A program made the translations under genes and the position numbers. A stretch of 64,000 nucleotides of DNA from Manis javanica (taxonomy: Eukaryota; Chordata; Mammalia; Pholidota; Manidae): the NCBI RefSeq assembly GCF_040802235.1, contig NC_133169.1:45391034-45455033 (forward strand). The letters run 5' to 3'. Of this stretch, positions 22,629-33,756 are shown piece by piece. Positions within the stretch are counted from its first letter, which is position 1; every line of letters starts with the position of its first letter. The notes below the pieces were generated by a model, which worked only from the letters and a program-made list of their open reading frames with translations, was not told the DNA's origin and made no database searches.

Positions 22629-24270
22629 TTTTTTTTTTGTGAGGGCATCTCTCCTATTTATTGATCAAATGGTTGTTAAGAACAATAAAATTCTGTATAG
22701 GGGACTCAATGTTCAATGTATAATCATTAATCCACCCCAGGCCTAATTTTCGTCAGTCTCCAATCTTCTGAAGCATATCGAACAAGTTCTTACATGGAGA
22801 ACAAATTCTTACATAGTGAATAAGTTACATGGTGAACAGTACAAGGGCAGTCATCACAGAAACTTTCGGTTTTGATCATTCATTATGAACTATAAACAGT
22901 CAGTTCAAATATGAATATTGGTTTGATTTTTATAGTTGATTTATATGTGGATACCACATTTCTCTCTTTATGATTATTATTTTTAATAAAATGCTGAAGT
23001 GGTAGGTAGATGCAAGATAAAGGTAGAAAACACAGTTTATTGTTGTAAGAGAGCAAATGTAGATGATCAGGTGTGTGCCTGTAAACTATGTGTTAATCCG
23101 AGCTAGCCAAGGGCAATAAGACATCCACAGATGCAGCAGATTTCTTTCAGAAAGGGGGGTTGGGAGGTTCTAAGCCTCACCTCTGTTGATCCCCAATTTC
23201 TCATCTGATGGCCCCCCTGTGATTGTGCCTGTCTTAGGTTCCTCCCTTGAGGAATCTTCCCCATCTCTGGCTAACCAGTCATCTTCCGGGGCCATACAGG
23301 GAAATGCAAAGTTGGTAAGTGATAGAGAAGCCTTATTGTTTGAAAGGGTTAGTTTTTTACTTCTTTGCATATTTATGCCCTGTGGCATCTATGCCCAGCA
23401 TTTGTCTTGAGGTATCTTTACCACTTGGAAGAATTGTGATACACAGTAAATTCGATATGAGGCACGAATTCTATTTAGGGGTTGTAATTAGGAAGGAAGA
23501 ATAAAAGCTATAGGAGTTGCAGGCAGAAGAAAACCTGGGAAGATTGATTATTTCTTTGACATATCTTCTTGTAGAGTAACTTCGGCATGTATAGGTTTTA
23601 AACTACTAATTAAATTGCACACACACATTAACATAATAGGAATACAGTTACATAACCAAAGCATATCTATAATTACCAGCCTTTTCCAGTGAAACCAAGA
23701 AAACCAGTTAGGCACCTTAGGCATTTGTGAAAACTTATCTATGATATGGTGGATATTGTCCAACTGAATTTGAACAGTCTGAGAGAAATCAGACAATTTA
23801 AAACAACCCATTCTTGGGGACTGTTCACATCCCATATGTTCTTTTAACAGTAAATAGTCTGTAGTTTTAAGATTTTGGAGAGCTACAATTTGCACTTCTC
23901 CTAATTCTTGGTTGAGTTCCAGAAGTGCAGATTCAGTCAAATTTGTTGTTTTACTGTATGCACAGGCCAGCTTAGATATCTCCTTCTTCATTCCCATGGC
24001 AAGTCTAGGAACCGGTGGGATGAGTGCATCTACACCTGTAGCAGTGCATGGATCTTTGTTGGTGTTTTTTGATGATCATCTTCTTGCATGAGTCTTCCAG
24101 AGAGTGCTGATGTTGGAAGTTCTTTTTCATATCGTATCTTAATTCATTTTCAGGGTAGCCAAATCAGGCTTTGATCCTCTGTATAAGCACAAACAAATCC
24201 TTGCCTACCCTTTTATATGCCCTTTATACCATTGTGTAGAACTCATTGGAGGTCACCACACAGGAACTGC
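22629..24270 (-). mobile_element. ERV-derived block with poly(A) signal inside the LINE-1
   Basis: About 1.6 kb of non-LINE sequence in the same orientation as the LINE-1. It contains the env transmembrane frame (23,997-23,548). Its 3' end has AATAAA (complement at 22,657-22,662) about 18 nt before an A-run of ten (22,638-22,629), the layout of a polyadenylated transcript end. I see no repeat of the GTACACACTTCC sequence at its upstream edge, so there is no sign of an independent nested insertion. Confidence 0.7.
23548..23997 (-). pseudogene. Betaretrovirus-like env transmembrane subunit fragment, open
   Basis: A 149-codon frame uninterrupted by stops. In order it shows a heptad-like ectodomain (NLTESALLELNQELGEVQIV), the cysteine motif GCEQSPRMGC near residues 76-85, a membrane-proximal VPNWFSWFHWKRL, a hydrophobic anchor (LWLCNCIPIMLMCVCNLI) and a short tail ending EDMSKK. 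This is the order of an Env transmembrane subunit of the betaretrovirus type. The surface subunit, cleavage site and fusion peptide are absent, so it cannot be a complete Env. Whether the ATG at 23,997 is ever used is unknown. The open frame could reflect recent insertion rather than selection. Confidence 0.7.
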
Positions 24271-25579
24271 TTTTTTTTTGTTATCATTCATCTACACTAC
24301 ATGATGAATATTATGTTTACTAGGCTCTCCCCTATACAAGGTTCCCCCTATAATCCCCTTTACAGTCACTGTCCATCAACATAGCAAAATGTTGTAGAGT
24401 CCCTACTTGTCTTCTCTGTGTTGTACAGCCCTCGCCTTTCTCCCAGCCCCCATGCATGCTAATCTTAATACCCACCTTTTTCTCCTCCCCCCTTGTCCCT
24501 CCCTACCCACCCATCCTCCCCAGTCCCTTTCCCTTTGGACCTGTTAGTCCATTCTTGAGTTCTTTGATTCTGCTGCTGTTTTGTTCCTTCAGTTTTTCCT
24601 TTGTTCTTATACTCCACAGATGAGTGAAATCATTTGGTATTTCTATTTCTCCACTTGGCTTATTTCGCTGAGTATAATACCCTCCAGCTCCATCTATGTT
24701 ACTGCAAATGGTAGGATTTGCCCTTTTCTTATGGCTGAGTAGTATTCCATTGTGTATATGTACCACATCTTCTTTATCCATTCATCTATCGATGGACATT
24801 TAGGTTGCTTCCAATTCTTGGCTATTGTAAATAGTGCTGCGATAAACATAGGGGTACATCTGTCTTTCTCAAACTTGATTGTTGCATTCTTAGGGTAAAT
24901 TCCTAGGAGTGGAATTCCTGGGTCAAATGGTAAGTCTGTTTTGAGCATTTTGATGTACCTCCATACTGCTTTCCACAATGGTTGAACTAATTTACATTTC
25001 CACCAGCAGTGAGGAGGGTTCCCCTTTCTCCACAGCCTCGCCAACATCTGTTGTTGTTTGTCTTTTGGATTGAAGCCATCCTTACTGGTGTGAGGTGATA
25101 CCTCATTGTAGTTTTAATTTGCATTTCTCTGATAATTAGCGATGTGGAGCATCTTTTCAAGTGTCTCTTGCCCATCTGTATTCCTTTTTTAGAGAACTGT
25201 CTGTTCAGTTCCTCTGCCCATTTTTTAATTGGGTTATTTGTTTTTTGTTTGTTGAGGTGTGTGAGCTCTTTATATATTCTGGATGTCAAGCCTTTATTGG
25301 ATCTGTCATTTTCGAATATATTCTCCCATACTGTAGGGTTCCTTTTTGTTCTATTGATGGTGTCTTTTGCTGTACAGAAGCTTTTCAGCTTAATGTAGTC
25401 CCACTTGCTCATTTTTGCTGTTGTTTTCCTTGCCCGGGGAGATATGTTCAAGAAGAGGTCACTCATGTTTATGTCTAAGAGGTTTTTGCCTATGTTTTTT
25501 TCCAAGAGTTTAATGGTTTCATGATTTACATTCAGGTCTTTGATTCATTTTAAGTTTACTTTTGTATATGGGGTTAGGG
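24271..25579 (-). mobile_element. LINE-1 ORF2 C-terminus and 3' UTR of the composite
   Basis: Three overlapping minus-strand frames (25,505-24,987; 25,047-24,694; 24,781-24,503) carry the C-terminal part of LINE-1 ORF2. Recognisable motifs are [47 protein letters not shown] and YYSAIRKGQILPFAVT. At least one frameshift and a Trp-to-stop change break the ORF2 part. A purine-rich 3' UTR start (GGGACTGGGGAGGATGGGTGG) follows, then an A-run at 24,279-24,271. Compared with other LINE-1 copies in the window it is little decayed, so it is relatively young. Confidence 0.9.
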
Positions 25580-25595
25580 TCATAGATAATTTTTA

Positions 25596-28500
25596 ATAAT
25601 TTTATAATCATTTCTGTAATTCATAGATGTCACAACAGTAATATCAAGGAGTGTGCTGGACTCAGAGTGATGGACTCATGACTTATAATATATTTATTGA
25701 TTAAAAATTAATATTTTCAAACATCAACATGTTTCTGAAAAGTAAAGAAATGTATACAGACATTAAAGAGGAGATGGAGAAAGGCACCAATATAAAAGCT
25801 CTTTTTATATAATATAAAATACATAAATAAAAATATTGCTGACTTTTTATTTAAATACTGTTTATTCTTGATATTAGGCAAATAAAAGTGTATTATATTC
25901 ACATTCGATTATTTTTTCTCTTTCCTGTGTTAAGAAAAAAATTTAAATAGTTATTAAGTGAATATATTATATTTAATATATACAATATTTTATAGTATAT
26001 ACTATATGTACAAGATATGGTATATAATAATGTACAAGTAAATAAAAAAAAAATTAATATATTGTACAACATTTAAATGTACTTATTTAGAATTGGTTTT
26101 ATAAGTGATTGCCTCCCCTTTTGTTTACAATAATACTAGGAATTTATACATCAGTGAAAACCAGAGTTTTACCCAACATATTCCCTTTCTGGCAATTCTG
26201 TTACACTTGAAATACATTCCTTTAATCATCAAACTTTTATACTACTCATTTTCATTAAGACATAAGTGATGTTCTAATATATTAAATATATGAATAGGGC
26301 AAAATGATTAGTTAAATAAGAGAATACAAATTTTACATTTCTTAAATTTGATTTTTATTGTTTCAAATGAATTTAAATACCAGAAGAAAATTAAAATAAA
26401 TATCCTTAAATTGGTTTTGATTAAGAAATCAAAGACACATAGTGCATGTGTTTATTGACTATAGTATAAGACAGCTGATGCATCCATCTCCTGTGGATAT
26501 TAATTAGTAATAGACATAGACCCCAATTTTTGAGGTCAATGACTTATAAATGAGAAACCAAATATCCTATGTAAATAAAAACAACACTGGATTATAAATA
26601 TTCTTATGATTACTGTCTTGACTATTTTATCTAGTTTGAAAAAATTGCTATCCAATACATTTTAATTAAATTGATATCCACAGAATAGCTCCTTATTGAG
26701 AAATTAGTGACATTAAGGTAAATTTATCAAATGTTCTAAGCACATTAAATATTACAAAACTGACTAATATTAAATTTCACCTATTACATACAGTGGAGAA
26801 TTACCTTCTCATTACTTTCCATAGATCGAGAAAATAGTATTTATCTTAATTTACTTATATACTGTATTCCTCCTTAATCTATAGAAATTTAAGTGTACTA
26901 TACACACATTAGAAGATCTGTTCTTTCCCAAGTCAGTTTAGAAATAATATGATTTGTTATGAACTGAATCATGTTCATCACAGGCAAAGTATTGATAAAT
27001 GAAGTCATTTTCAATATTTTAACACTTTCTATTAAAGGATTATATATGATGTATAACATTTTTGTACACATTTAAACACACACAGATATCTGGGTGTGAT
27101 AAATAAACCCAGTTATCCTATATTCAAGAGCATATGCTGATATCTTAAGCAAAATATAAATTTTTATAGGAGAATAAATTTGATGTACTTAAAGGAGTAT
27201 CAGGATAAAAGTATGTAAGCTGTATTTTAAAACTTTGTAGATCACAACGGAAGAACATGATCTCATTGGAGGAAGTAAAGTGACCCAGGAATGAAAGGTC
27301 AAATTTTTAAATGTATTTGGAGATTGTGGAAGTTCACCAAGGTGAGCTCTCGTGGTGGAGCGGGGCACCTGGGACAGAAGGATGGGTGGGCTGTTTCTAA
27401 ACAGGAACTCAATTTCAGGCAAACTGAAACGTAACACACTAGGAATGTGGTTCTGGGAGACATGAGCACAGACCTGGAGAACACATGGATTTTCAGATAT
27501 GCTCTAGGAAATGTCATGAGAAAAGTGGTCTTATGGTAAGATTGCTGATAATGTGAGAAGATACTGAAAATGCCAAAGAAATAGGGGAAGACTGACCAAA
27601 TGCCCAGTCTGGCCACTTGCAGAGAAAAATAGGTAAGAGAGATCTCAGGAGTGATGTGATTTCTATTGTCATAAATACAAACACTGTTTTTATTGACCAT
27701 AACGAAAAAAGGACAAAAACACAATGAAAGATTTTTAAAAGACCAGTGCAGATCAGTTTATAAAAAGAGAAATCTATGTTTAAGTAACACCGGTGACTAG
27801 AACATTTCAATTTAAGAAAGCAGTGAGAGGTGAAAATTGGCACCCAGTTGAATAGGAGCAGATGAGAATCAAATAGAGAAAATGGAGAAAAATTGATAAA
27901 AAATAGTTAAGGGGGGGTGTCTATTATGAACACTGAAGTTGCTAGTGTAAATGTAGTAATATTTGATATTTTCAAAAAATGTTCAAAGGATAATACAGTG
28001 AGTTTCTGACAAATAGATATTTCAAAGATATTTTAGAGAAATTTTAAGAAAAATGCCAAATAATTCTAAGCTCTGGACATGTACTAAATTTGAATGAAAC
28101 AATGAAATTCAAGATTTGGGAAATATTATTGGCCATTGGCCATGAACTGCAAAAATGGAAGATGGCTCAGCCATGCAAGAAACAAATATGAGAAAAGATG
28201 GATACAAAGAATAGTCTTTTAAAGACCCATAATAATATACCAGTAAAGGGGAGAAAGGGTAAAATGTAGATGACCCAAGGCCACTGATTTATATGCATTT
28301 CCTGGGAAATGTCAGTGTTGTAACAGGTCTAGCACTCCCCAAGGTAGCAACTATGGAATAGTCATGATTTGAACTTTTGGAGTCAGTGACAGGTTGAGCC
28401 AATGCTTAGACTTAGATTTGTTTAGATGTAAAAGTTTATTTAGTATTTTTGAGACTTTCTCTCCATTAACAAATTGTTAATATTAAAGTAGATAATGAAA

Positions 28501-29400
28501 CACAACAATATTATGAATAATTTCCTATGTAAGAAACCGATCTAATTATAGTTTGGATCATGGCTGACACTGAATATGGTGCTATGATGATGGTGGCAAG
28601 TGTGACATTTGGGCAACAGAAGGCAGGGAATTAAACATGTTACATAAAGGATGGATAGTTAAAGCAGGGCTTTCAAACAGAGAGGTAGTGATAAACATGT
28701 TAATCTTTTATCTTAATATCTTACATGAGGTAAGTTTCTGATTAATAGCAACTTAAGGAAACTGTTATTTTAAGAAATTAAATTTCTTTTAAGGAAAACA
28801 ATTGACCAATGGAAATCTTCCCTTCCAAGGTTCACATCAATGAGACAAATTCCTCCTGAACATGCTGTGGTGAAGAGCAATTTTATGTTCCTCCAAATTT
28901 TATAATCTTCTAAACATTGAAATAAATGGTTTCCTGGAAAAATAATTGAAAATTATCCAATACATAAATCTGTTGCTAGTCTTGAATGTCATGAAAATGT
29001 CAACGTCTTATAAAAGTGTAGAAATTTCCATTTTGTACCAATATCCAGGCAAAATATGTTATCCAACATCTAAAGAAACTAAACAACTCTCACTGAGAAT
29101 TCATCACTACCAAGAATTTTACATGTCACTTTAGTTAATCCTCATAAAGCAGTAAACCTCAAGAGTACAAAATTATTGAGACCAGAAAGCAGCAGTTCTA
29201 TGTATTATATTGAAATACTAGGAATTAAAAGCCCACTTCCTAGAACTTTTGAACTTTTTTTGTACTCCAGAGTGGTAAATAAGCTTATATAGAGAGATAA
29301 GCACATGAAAAGTACAATGGTGATAATTTCCAGAAAAAAAAGGCCAAACTTTTAAGATAAAAAATGAGCTATGAAAGAAATTAAGCTAACTTTCTTTCTT
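25596..29400. other. AT-rich intergenic region, no gene seen
   Basis: No supported reading frame. The stretch 27,185-27,900 is less AT-rich and has several short overlapping minus-strand frames without recognisable domains. No repeat family could be named. Confidence 0.5.
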
Positions 29401-29461
29401 CTTTTTCAAATCTTCCATGGCTTTTCTCTTTTGCCTTCCTGGTCAACCAGCATTTTCAGAA

Positions 29462-30116
29462 ATGGCCACTATGGTGACTGAGTTTCTCCTCATGGGCTTT
29501 GCTGAAGTGTTGGAGTTAAGGGTCCTACATGCCCTGTTATTCCTACTGATGTACGTGGCCACCCTGTTAGGGAATCTCCTCATCATCTCTGCCACCACTC
29601 TGGACCAGAACCTTCACACACCCATGTACTTCTTCCTCAAGAACCTGTCCATCTTAGATGTGTGATATGTTTCTGTCACTGTAAGCCTGTGTCAATTCCC
29701 TCATTGACAACAGGGCCATTTCAAGGGCTGGCTGTGCAGCTCAGATCTTCCTGGTTATTTATTGTGTGTATGTAGAGCTCCTATTCTCACCATCATGGCC
29801 CATGACTGCTTTGTGGCCATCTGCCAGCCCCTCCACTACCCCCTCATCATGAACCACCAGTTCTGTGTCTGGACAACACTGGTCTCCATGCTCAGTGGCC
29901 TCATCTATGCAGGTGTGCACACAGGGAACACTTTCTGGCTGTCCTTCTGTCAGTCCAACGTGGTCCATCAGTTCTTCTGTGATGTCCCCTCTCTGCTGAG
30001 CCTCTCCTGCTCTGACACCTTCAGCAATGAGCTCTTAATTCTTATCTTTGCCATGGGGATTGGTGGTGGCTGCTTTATCATCATTGCCATGTCATACCTC
30101 TGCATATTTTCCACTG
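29462..30116 (+). pseudogene. OR14-type olfactory receptor pseudogene, 3'-truncated
   Basis: Starts [19 protein letters not shown] and is strikingly close to the intact OR14-type gene at 13,314-14,246, so the two are recent duplicates in opposite orientation. Lesions in order are: a TGA at 29,663-29,665 in place of the cysteine codon after SILDV; a 5-nt deletion at about 29,682; a 1-nt deletion near 29,787; and DRY changed to DCF (about 29,811). Homology stops at about 30,116, just after YLCIFSTV at the start of intracellular loop 3. TM6 and TM7 are not found downstream. An acceptor-like CTGGTCAACCAG lies just upstream. A frame of 137 codons (29,762-30,175) survives but begins and ends inside the lesions. 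Confidence 0.93.
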
Positions 30117-30589
30117 TCATATATTTTAATACTACTCCTTTCAATTTATCTCTGCCCTCTTTCATTTTACCATAATCAAGCATAAAAAATAAAGGAGTAT
30201 CTTCAATATCTAATGTGAATGTTGATTTAGCTACATCACTCTGTTCACAGAATTTATTTCCTACTGTCCACATTACTGCAGAAAACAATGTTCTAAATTT
30301 TTTCACAACATAGAACATCAGCCCTCCTGAAGTTCCTGACAAGCTCTTCCTCACTTTCCCCCAAGCCCAGTGACAGCCTCACCAATACCATGAGACTTCC
30401 ACGAATGCCAGGAACTTTCCATTTCTGTCAAGTTTCCTCACAATCCCAGTATTCTAAACTCAATCTTTTTTTTTATTATTATAGCATCATCCCACCTACA
30501 GGTACCAAAAATCTTAGTAAATATAAATTCTGCTTAATAAATTCCCTCAGAGAACAGCAAGTTCAGTTCAAACAATGAATATGTAAAAT
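30117..30589. other. Unidentified sequence replacing the 3' end of the OR pseudogene
   Basis: Sequence unrelated to OR genes begins abruptly at about 30,117. I do not recognise it. It marks a deletion or insertion breakpoint that removed the last two helices of the receptor. Confidence 0.5.
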
Positions 30590-30935
30590 TTCATGGTTTC
30601 TGTGAGTCAGGAATACAGGAGACTTATCACGGTGTCTCTAACAAGGCTTCTCATTTGCTTGCTGTCAAGGTTTTGGAAAGGGTTTTAACTCTACCTGAAA
30701 CTGTAAATGGCGATGGGGAGTATCCCCTCAAAATTCACTACATACTGGTCTGAGGCCACAGGACCTAGCCACGTAGGCCCACCCACAGGAGATTCCCTCA
30801 GCATGGCGGATGACTTACCTCAGCACAACCTACTGAAGGGGCGAGAGGAGCAGTGCAACGGGGCAGCCAGGAGGGATGTCAGAACACTTTATTACCTAAT
30901 ATCATAAGCGGCATCTCATGATTAATGCTGCCTTC
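30590..30935. repeat. Ancient interspersed repeat, related to 4,846-5,275
   Basis: Begins TCATGGTTTCTGTGAGTCAGG and contains CTAACAAGGCTTCTCATTTGC. Later parts read GAGATTCCCTCAGCATGGCGG and GGATGTCAGAACACTTTATTACCTAATATCATAAGCGGCATCTCATG. The order and wording match an old MaLR-like mammalian repeat. Low confidence on the family name. Confidence 0.4.
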
Positions 30936-31557
30936 CAACTGAGTCCTTACGTTACAGCCCCACTAAAGGCAAAATTTTGACATAAAAGCATGAATGTTAA
31001 CAGAGGAGCCTCCTGCAGGGCTGTACTCCAGCTCAAGGGGGCCCTGGTGACAGACAGTGGGACCCCTGGTACGAAGACATGGGAATGAGATTCCGGGGAC
31101 ACTGGTGGGTGACTTACAGCACAGAATATCAGAGGAATGAGCTGTCCATGAAAAGAGATCTGGAAATCTGCAGATTTCTCTGCAGCTTTCCACAGTGTGT
31201 TCTGTGCACACTTAAAGAAATTACCCAATTCAAATGAAAATAAAACATAATCAAAAAGAAGAGGAAGATGTATTCACATTTTCCAGGAAGAGCATCTATA
31301 TTCAATAGTCTTAGAATGGAAACGTTCACCATCTTGGAAGGAATTTTTTCAGTCACTAATAAAAATCAGATCTAGAATAAATACTGCACTGTTCTTGGAC
31401 AAAAATCTTGAAAGCCCTAAAGCAAAAATGTTTCCAAAATCACAATTATAAATTAATCAATGATCAAGTATATTCATATGAAAACGAAGTATCAGCATCA
31501 AATTAGGTAAACTACACAATATCTGGAATCCAATTAGGGATTAAAAGTCATGCACAT
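30936..31557. other. Intergenic DNA, no gene seen
   Basis: A mildly GC-rich patch at 30,990-31,200 with overlapping short frames and no recognised domain. Confidence 0.5.

Positions 31558-31598
<41 letters not shown>
31558..31598. repeat. (CA)n microsatellite
   Basis: About 20 CA units ending in AAAGG. Confidence 0.95.
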
Positions 31599-31600
<2 letters not shown>

Positions 31601-31974
31601 GGAAATGTCAAGAAATAAGAAGAAGAAAAGTTCATCAAGACTGACCCAACTTAAGCAGATATTAGCATTAGCAGGCAAGCAAATGCAAAGAAATGCAAAA
31701 ATAACTCTGGCATGTGTTCTGAAAGCAATGTGGATATATGGGGGATATAAAGAGACCTTTGGGTAACTCCTAAAGATATTTAAAAATTCACTATGTGTGA
31801 TAAAAATTACACTGACTGGAATTAATGATAGATTAGAAATTGAACATTTATATGAAATCATAAAAAGTGAAACTATGGAAAGGAATACAGAAAGAATAAG
31901 AAATGTTATACAAGGAGGGTATCACTAAACAGGATATATCAGAGTCATCAGTACATTTAAATACAGTATCTACA

Positions 31975-32435
31975 TAGGATAAGGGGATGATACTTTATGT
32001 CTTATATTTAAGTTTTTAGTGTATGGTATTAGACAGTAATCCAGTTTCCTTCTCTTACTTGTAACTGTACAGTTTTCCCAATACCAACTATGGAAGAGTC
32101 TCTTTTTACTCAATTGTACATTCTTGCCTCCTTTGTCATATATTTGTTGACCATACATTTGTGAGTTCATTTTTTCTGGGGTCTCCATTCTGCTCCATTG
32201 ATCTATGGGTCCATTCTTCTTGTGTCAGCACCACACTGTTATGATTACTGTAGCTTGATATCAGGGAGCTCTATTTTTGTTTCCCAAGATTCCCTTGGCT
32301 ATTTTGGATCTTTTGTAGTTCTAAATAAATTTTAGAATTATTCAATCTTGTTCACTGAAAAATGCCATAGGTATTTTTATAGAAATTGTATTGAATCTGT
32401 AAATTGCTTTGGGCAAACTGAATTTAAAAATTACA
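31975..32435 (-). mobile_element. LINE-1 ORF2 segment, antisense half of an inverted pair
   Basis: The minus strand reads as ORF2 downstream of the reverse transcriptase core (MEQNGDPRKNELTNVWSTNI, and upstream IPMAFFSEQD). It abuts a plus-strand ORF2 segment at 32,435/32,436. In sense order it begins almost exactly where the plus-strand segment ends, so both come from one LINE-1 copy. Confidence 0.8.
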
Positions 32436-33150
32436 TAAAAGTAATCATCCATCACAATCAATTGAGACTTATTCCAGGGATTCAAGGACAGTAAAATATT
32501 CATGTATCTATCACTGTGAAAAAACTCATTAACAAAAGTAAGGATAAAAACTATGTGAACATCTCAGTAGATGCTGAAAACCATTTGACAGGATTCAACA
32601 TCCATTCATGAAAAACACTTTAAATAAAGGGTTATAGAGAAAACATACTTCCAAATATTAAAAGTCATATAAAATAAAGCCAAAGCTAAAACCACACTCA
32701 GTGGTGAAAAGCTTTTCCTCTCAGATCAAGAACAAGACAGAGATGCCCACCCTCACAACTTTTATTCAACACAGTACTGGAGGTCCTAGCCATGGCAGTC
32801 AGACAAGTAAAATAAATAAAGGCATTCAATTCAGCAAGGAAAAAGTTAAACTGTCACTATTTGCAGATGACATGATATTACAGACAGAATAACTTAAAGA
32901 GTCCACAAAAACCTATTAGAACTAATAACTGGATTTAGCAAAGTTGCAGGATACAAAATTAATATACAGAAATTTGTTGTATTCCTATGTAATAAACTAG
33001 CATAAACAGAAATCAGGAAAATATTGCATTGAAAATTGTATCCAAAAAGAATAAAATACGTAGGAATAAACCTAACCAAGGAGGTGAAAGACCGGTACTC
33101 TAAAAACTGTAAGACCCTGATGAAAGAAATTGAAGGAGACACAAATTCGT
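32436..33150 (+). mobile_element. LINE-1 ORF2 reverse-transcriptase segment, sense half of an inverted pair
   Basis: Plus-strand frames read LINE-1 ORF2 reverse transcriptase, including the catalytic motif in KVKLSLFADDMILQTE (about 32,845-32,892) and ending near DPDERN (about 33,115-33,135). Stops and frameshifts are frequent. Confidence 0.85.
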
Positions 33151-33756
33151 GGGATGGTAAATTTGTTATAATTGATGAACCAATAATGATACATTAACAA
33201 AAACCAAACCTGCATTTTACATTAGATTTTGCTCTTTGTATTTTACAGTTCTGTGAGTCTTAACACACTCATATGTAATGAATTCACATTGCAGTATCAT
33301 ATAGAGTTTTCGATTGCCCTAAATTGCATTTCACCTATTCACCTAATTATTAAAAGTTATATTTTAGTGTTGTTCTTAACCAATTTTCATGTTTTATGAA
33401 TTTTAATGAAAATTTAAAATAAAGGATGAATGAATGATTCATAATTGCAAAGAGAGATAAAAGTTAATATACAATTTATCTGTTCTAAAACTTTCTAGAT
33501 CTAAAGGGGAAAAACTGGAAAGGTAAATATTTAACAAACAATAGCAGTATTTAGCAGTAATGTTTCAGGAATGAGGGAATGTGTGTTTTTGGAGAGGAAA
33601 AACAATTATATTTTTTTCTATATTGAGATGATATACTGATTGTCACTTAGAAATAAATCAAGCCCTTAAAGTTGGAAATAGACAAGAAAACTAATATTGA
33701 AGCATTTTCAACTCACCTCATCAAAGAGGAAATGCATTGAAATAATGATAATCTTC
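33151..33756. other. AT-rich spacer, no gene seen
   Basis: No recognisable feature. It lies directly 3' of the minus-strand OR pseudogene. Confidence 0.5.

Larger units (their letters stand above)
22410..25595 (-). mobile_element. Composite LINE-1 carrying a retroviral env segment
   Basis: The insertion is bounded by GTCATAGATAATTTTTA at 22,410-22,426 and again at 25,579-25,595, a 16-17 bp target-site duplication of LINE-1 type. Read on the minus strand, the insert begins within LINE-1 ORF2 (5'-truncated at 25,579), passes the end of ORF2 and a short 3' UTR to an A-run (24,279-24,271), continues through an env-containing block with its own AATAAA and A-run (22,638-22,629), and ends with a classic LINE-1 3'-terminal segment and AATAAA near 22,441. 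One outer duplication around three modules implies they were inserted together. Confidence 0.85.

Noticed and set aside
25144-25478. Plus-strand frames of 84-105 codons with hydrophobic content
   Set aside because: They are the complement of LINE-1 ORF2 in the composite element. The coding sense is the minus strand.
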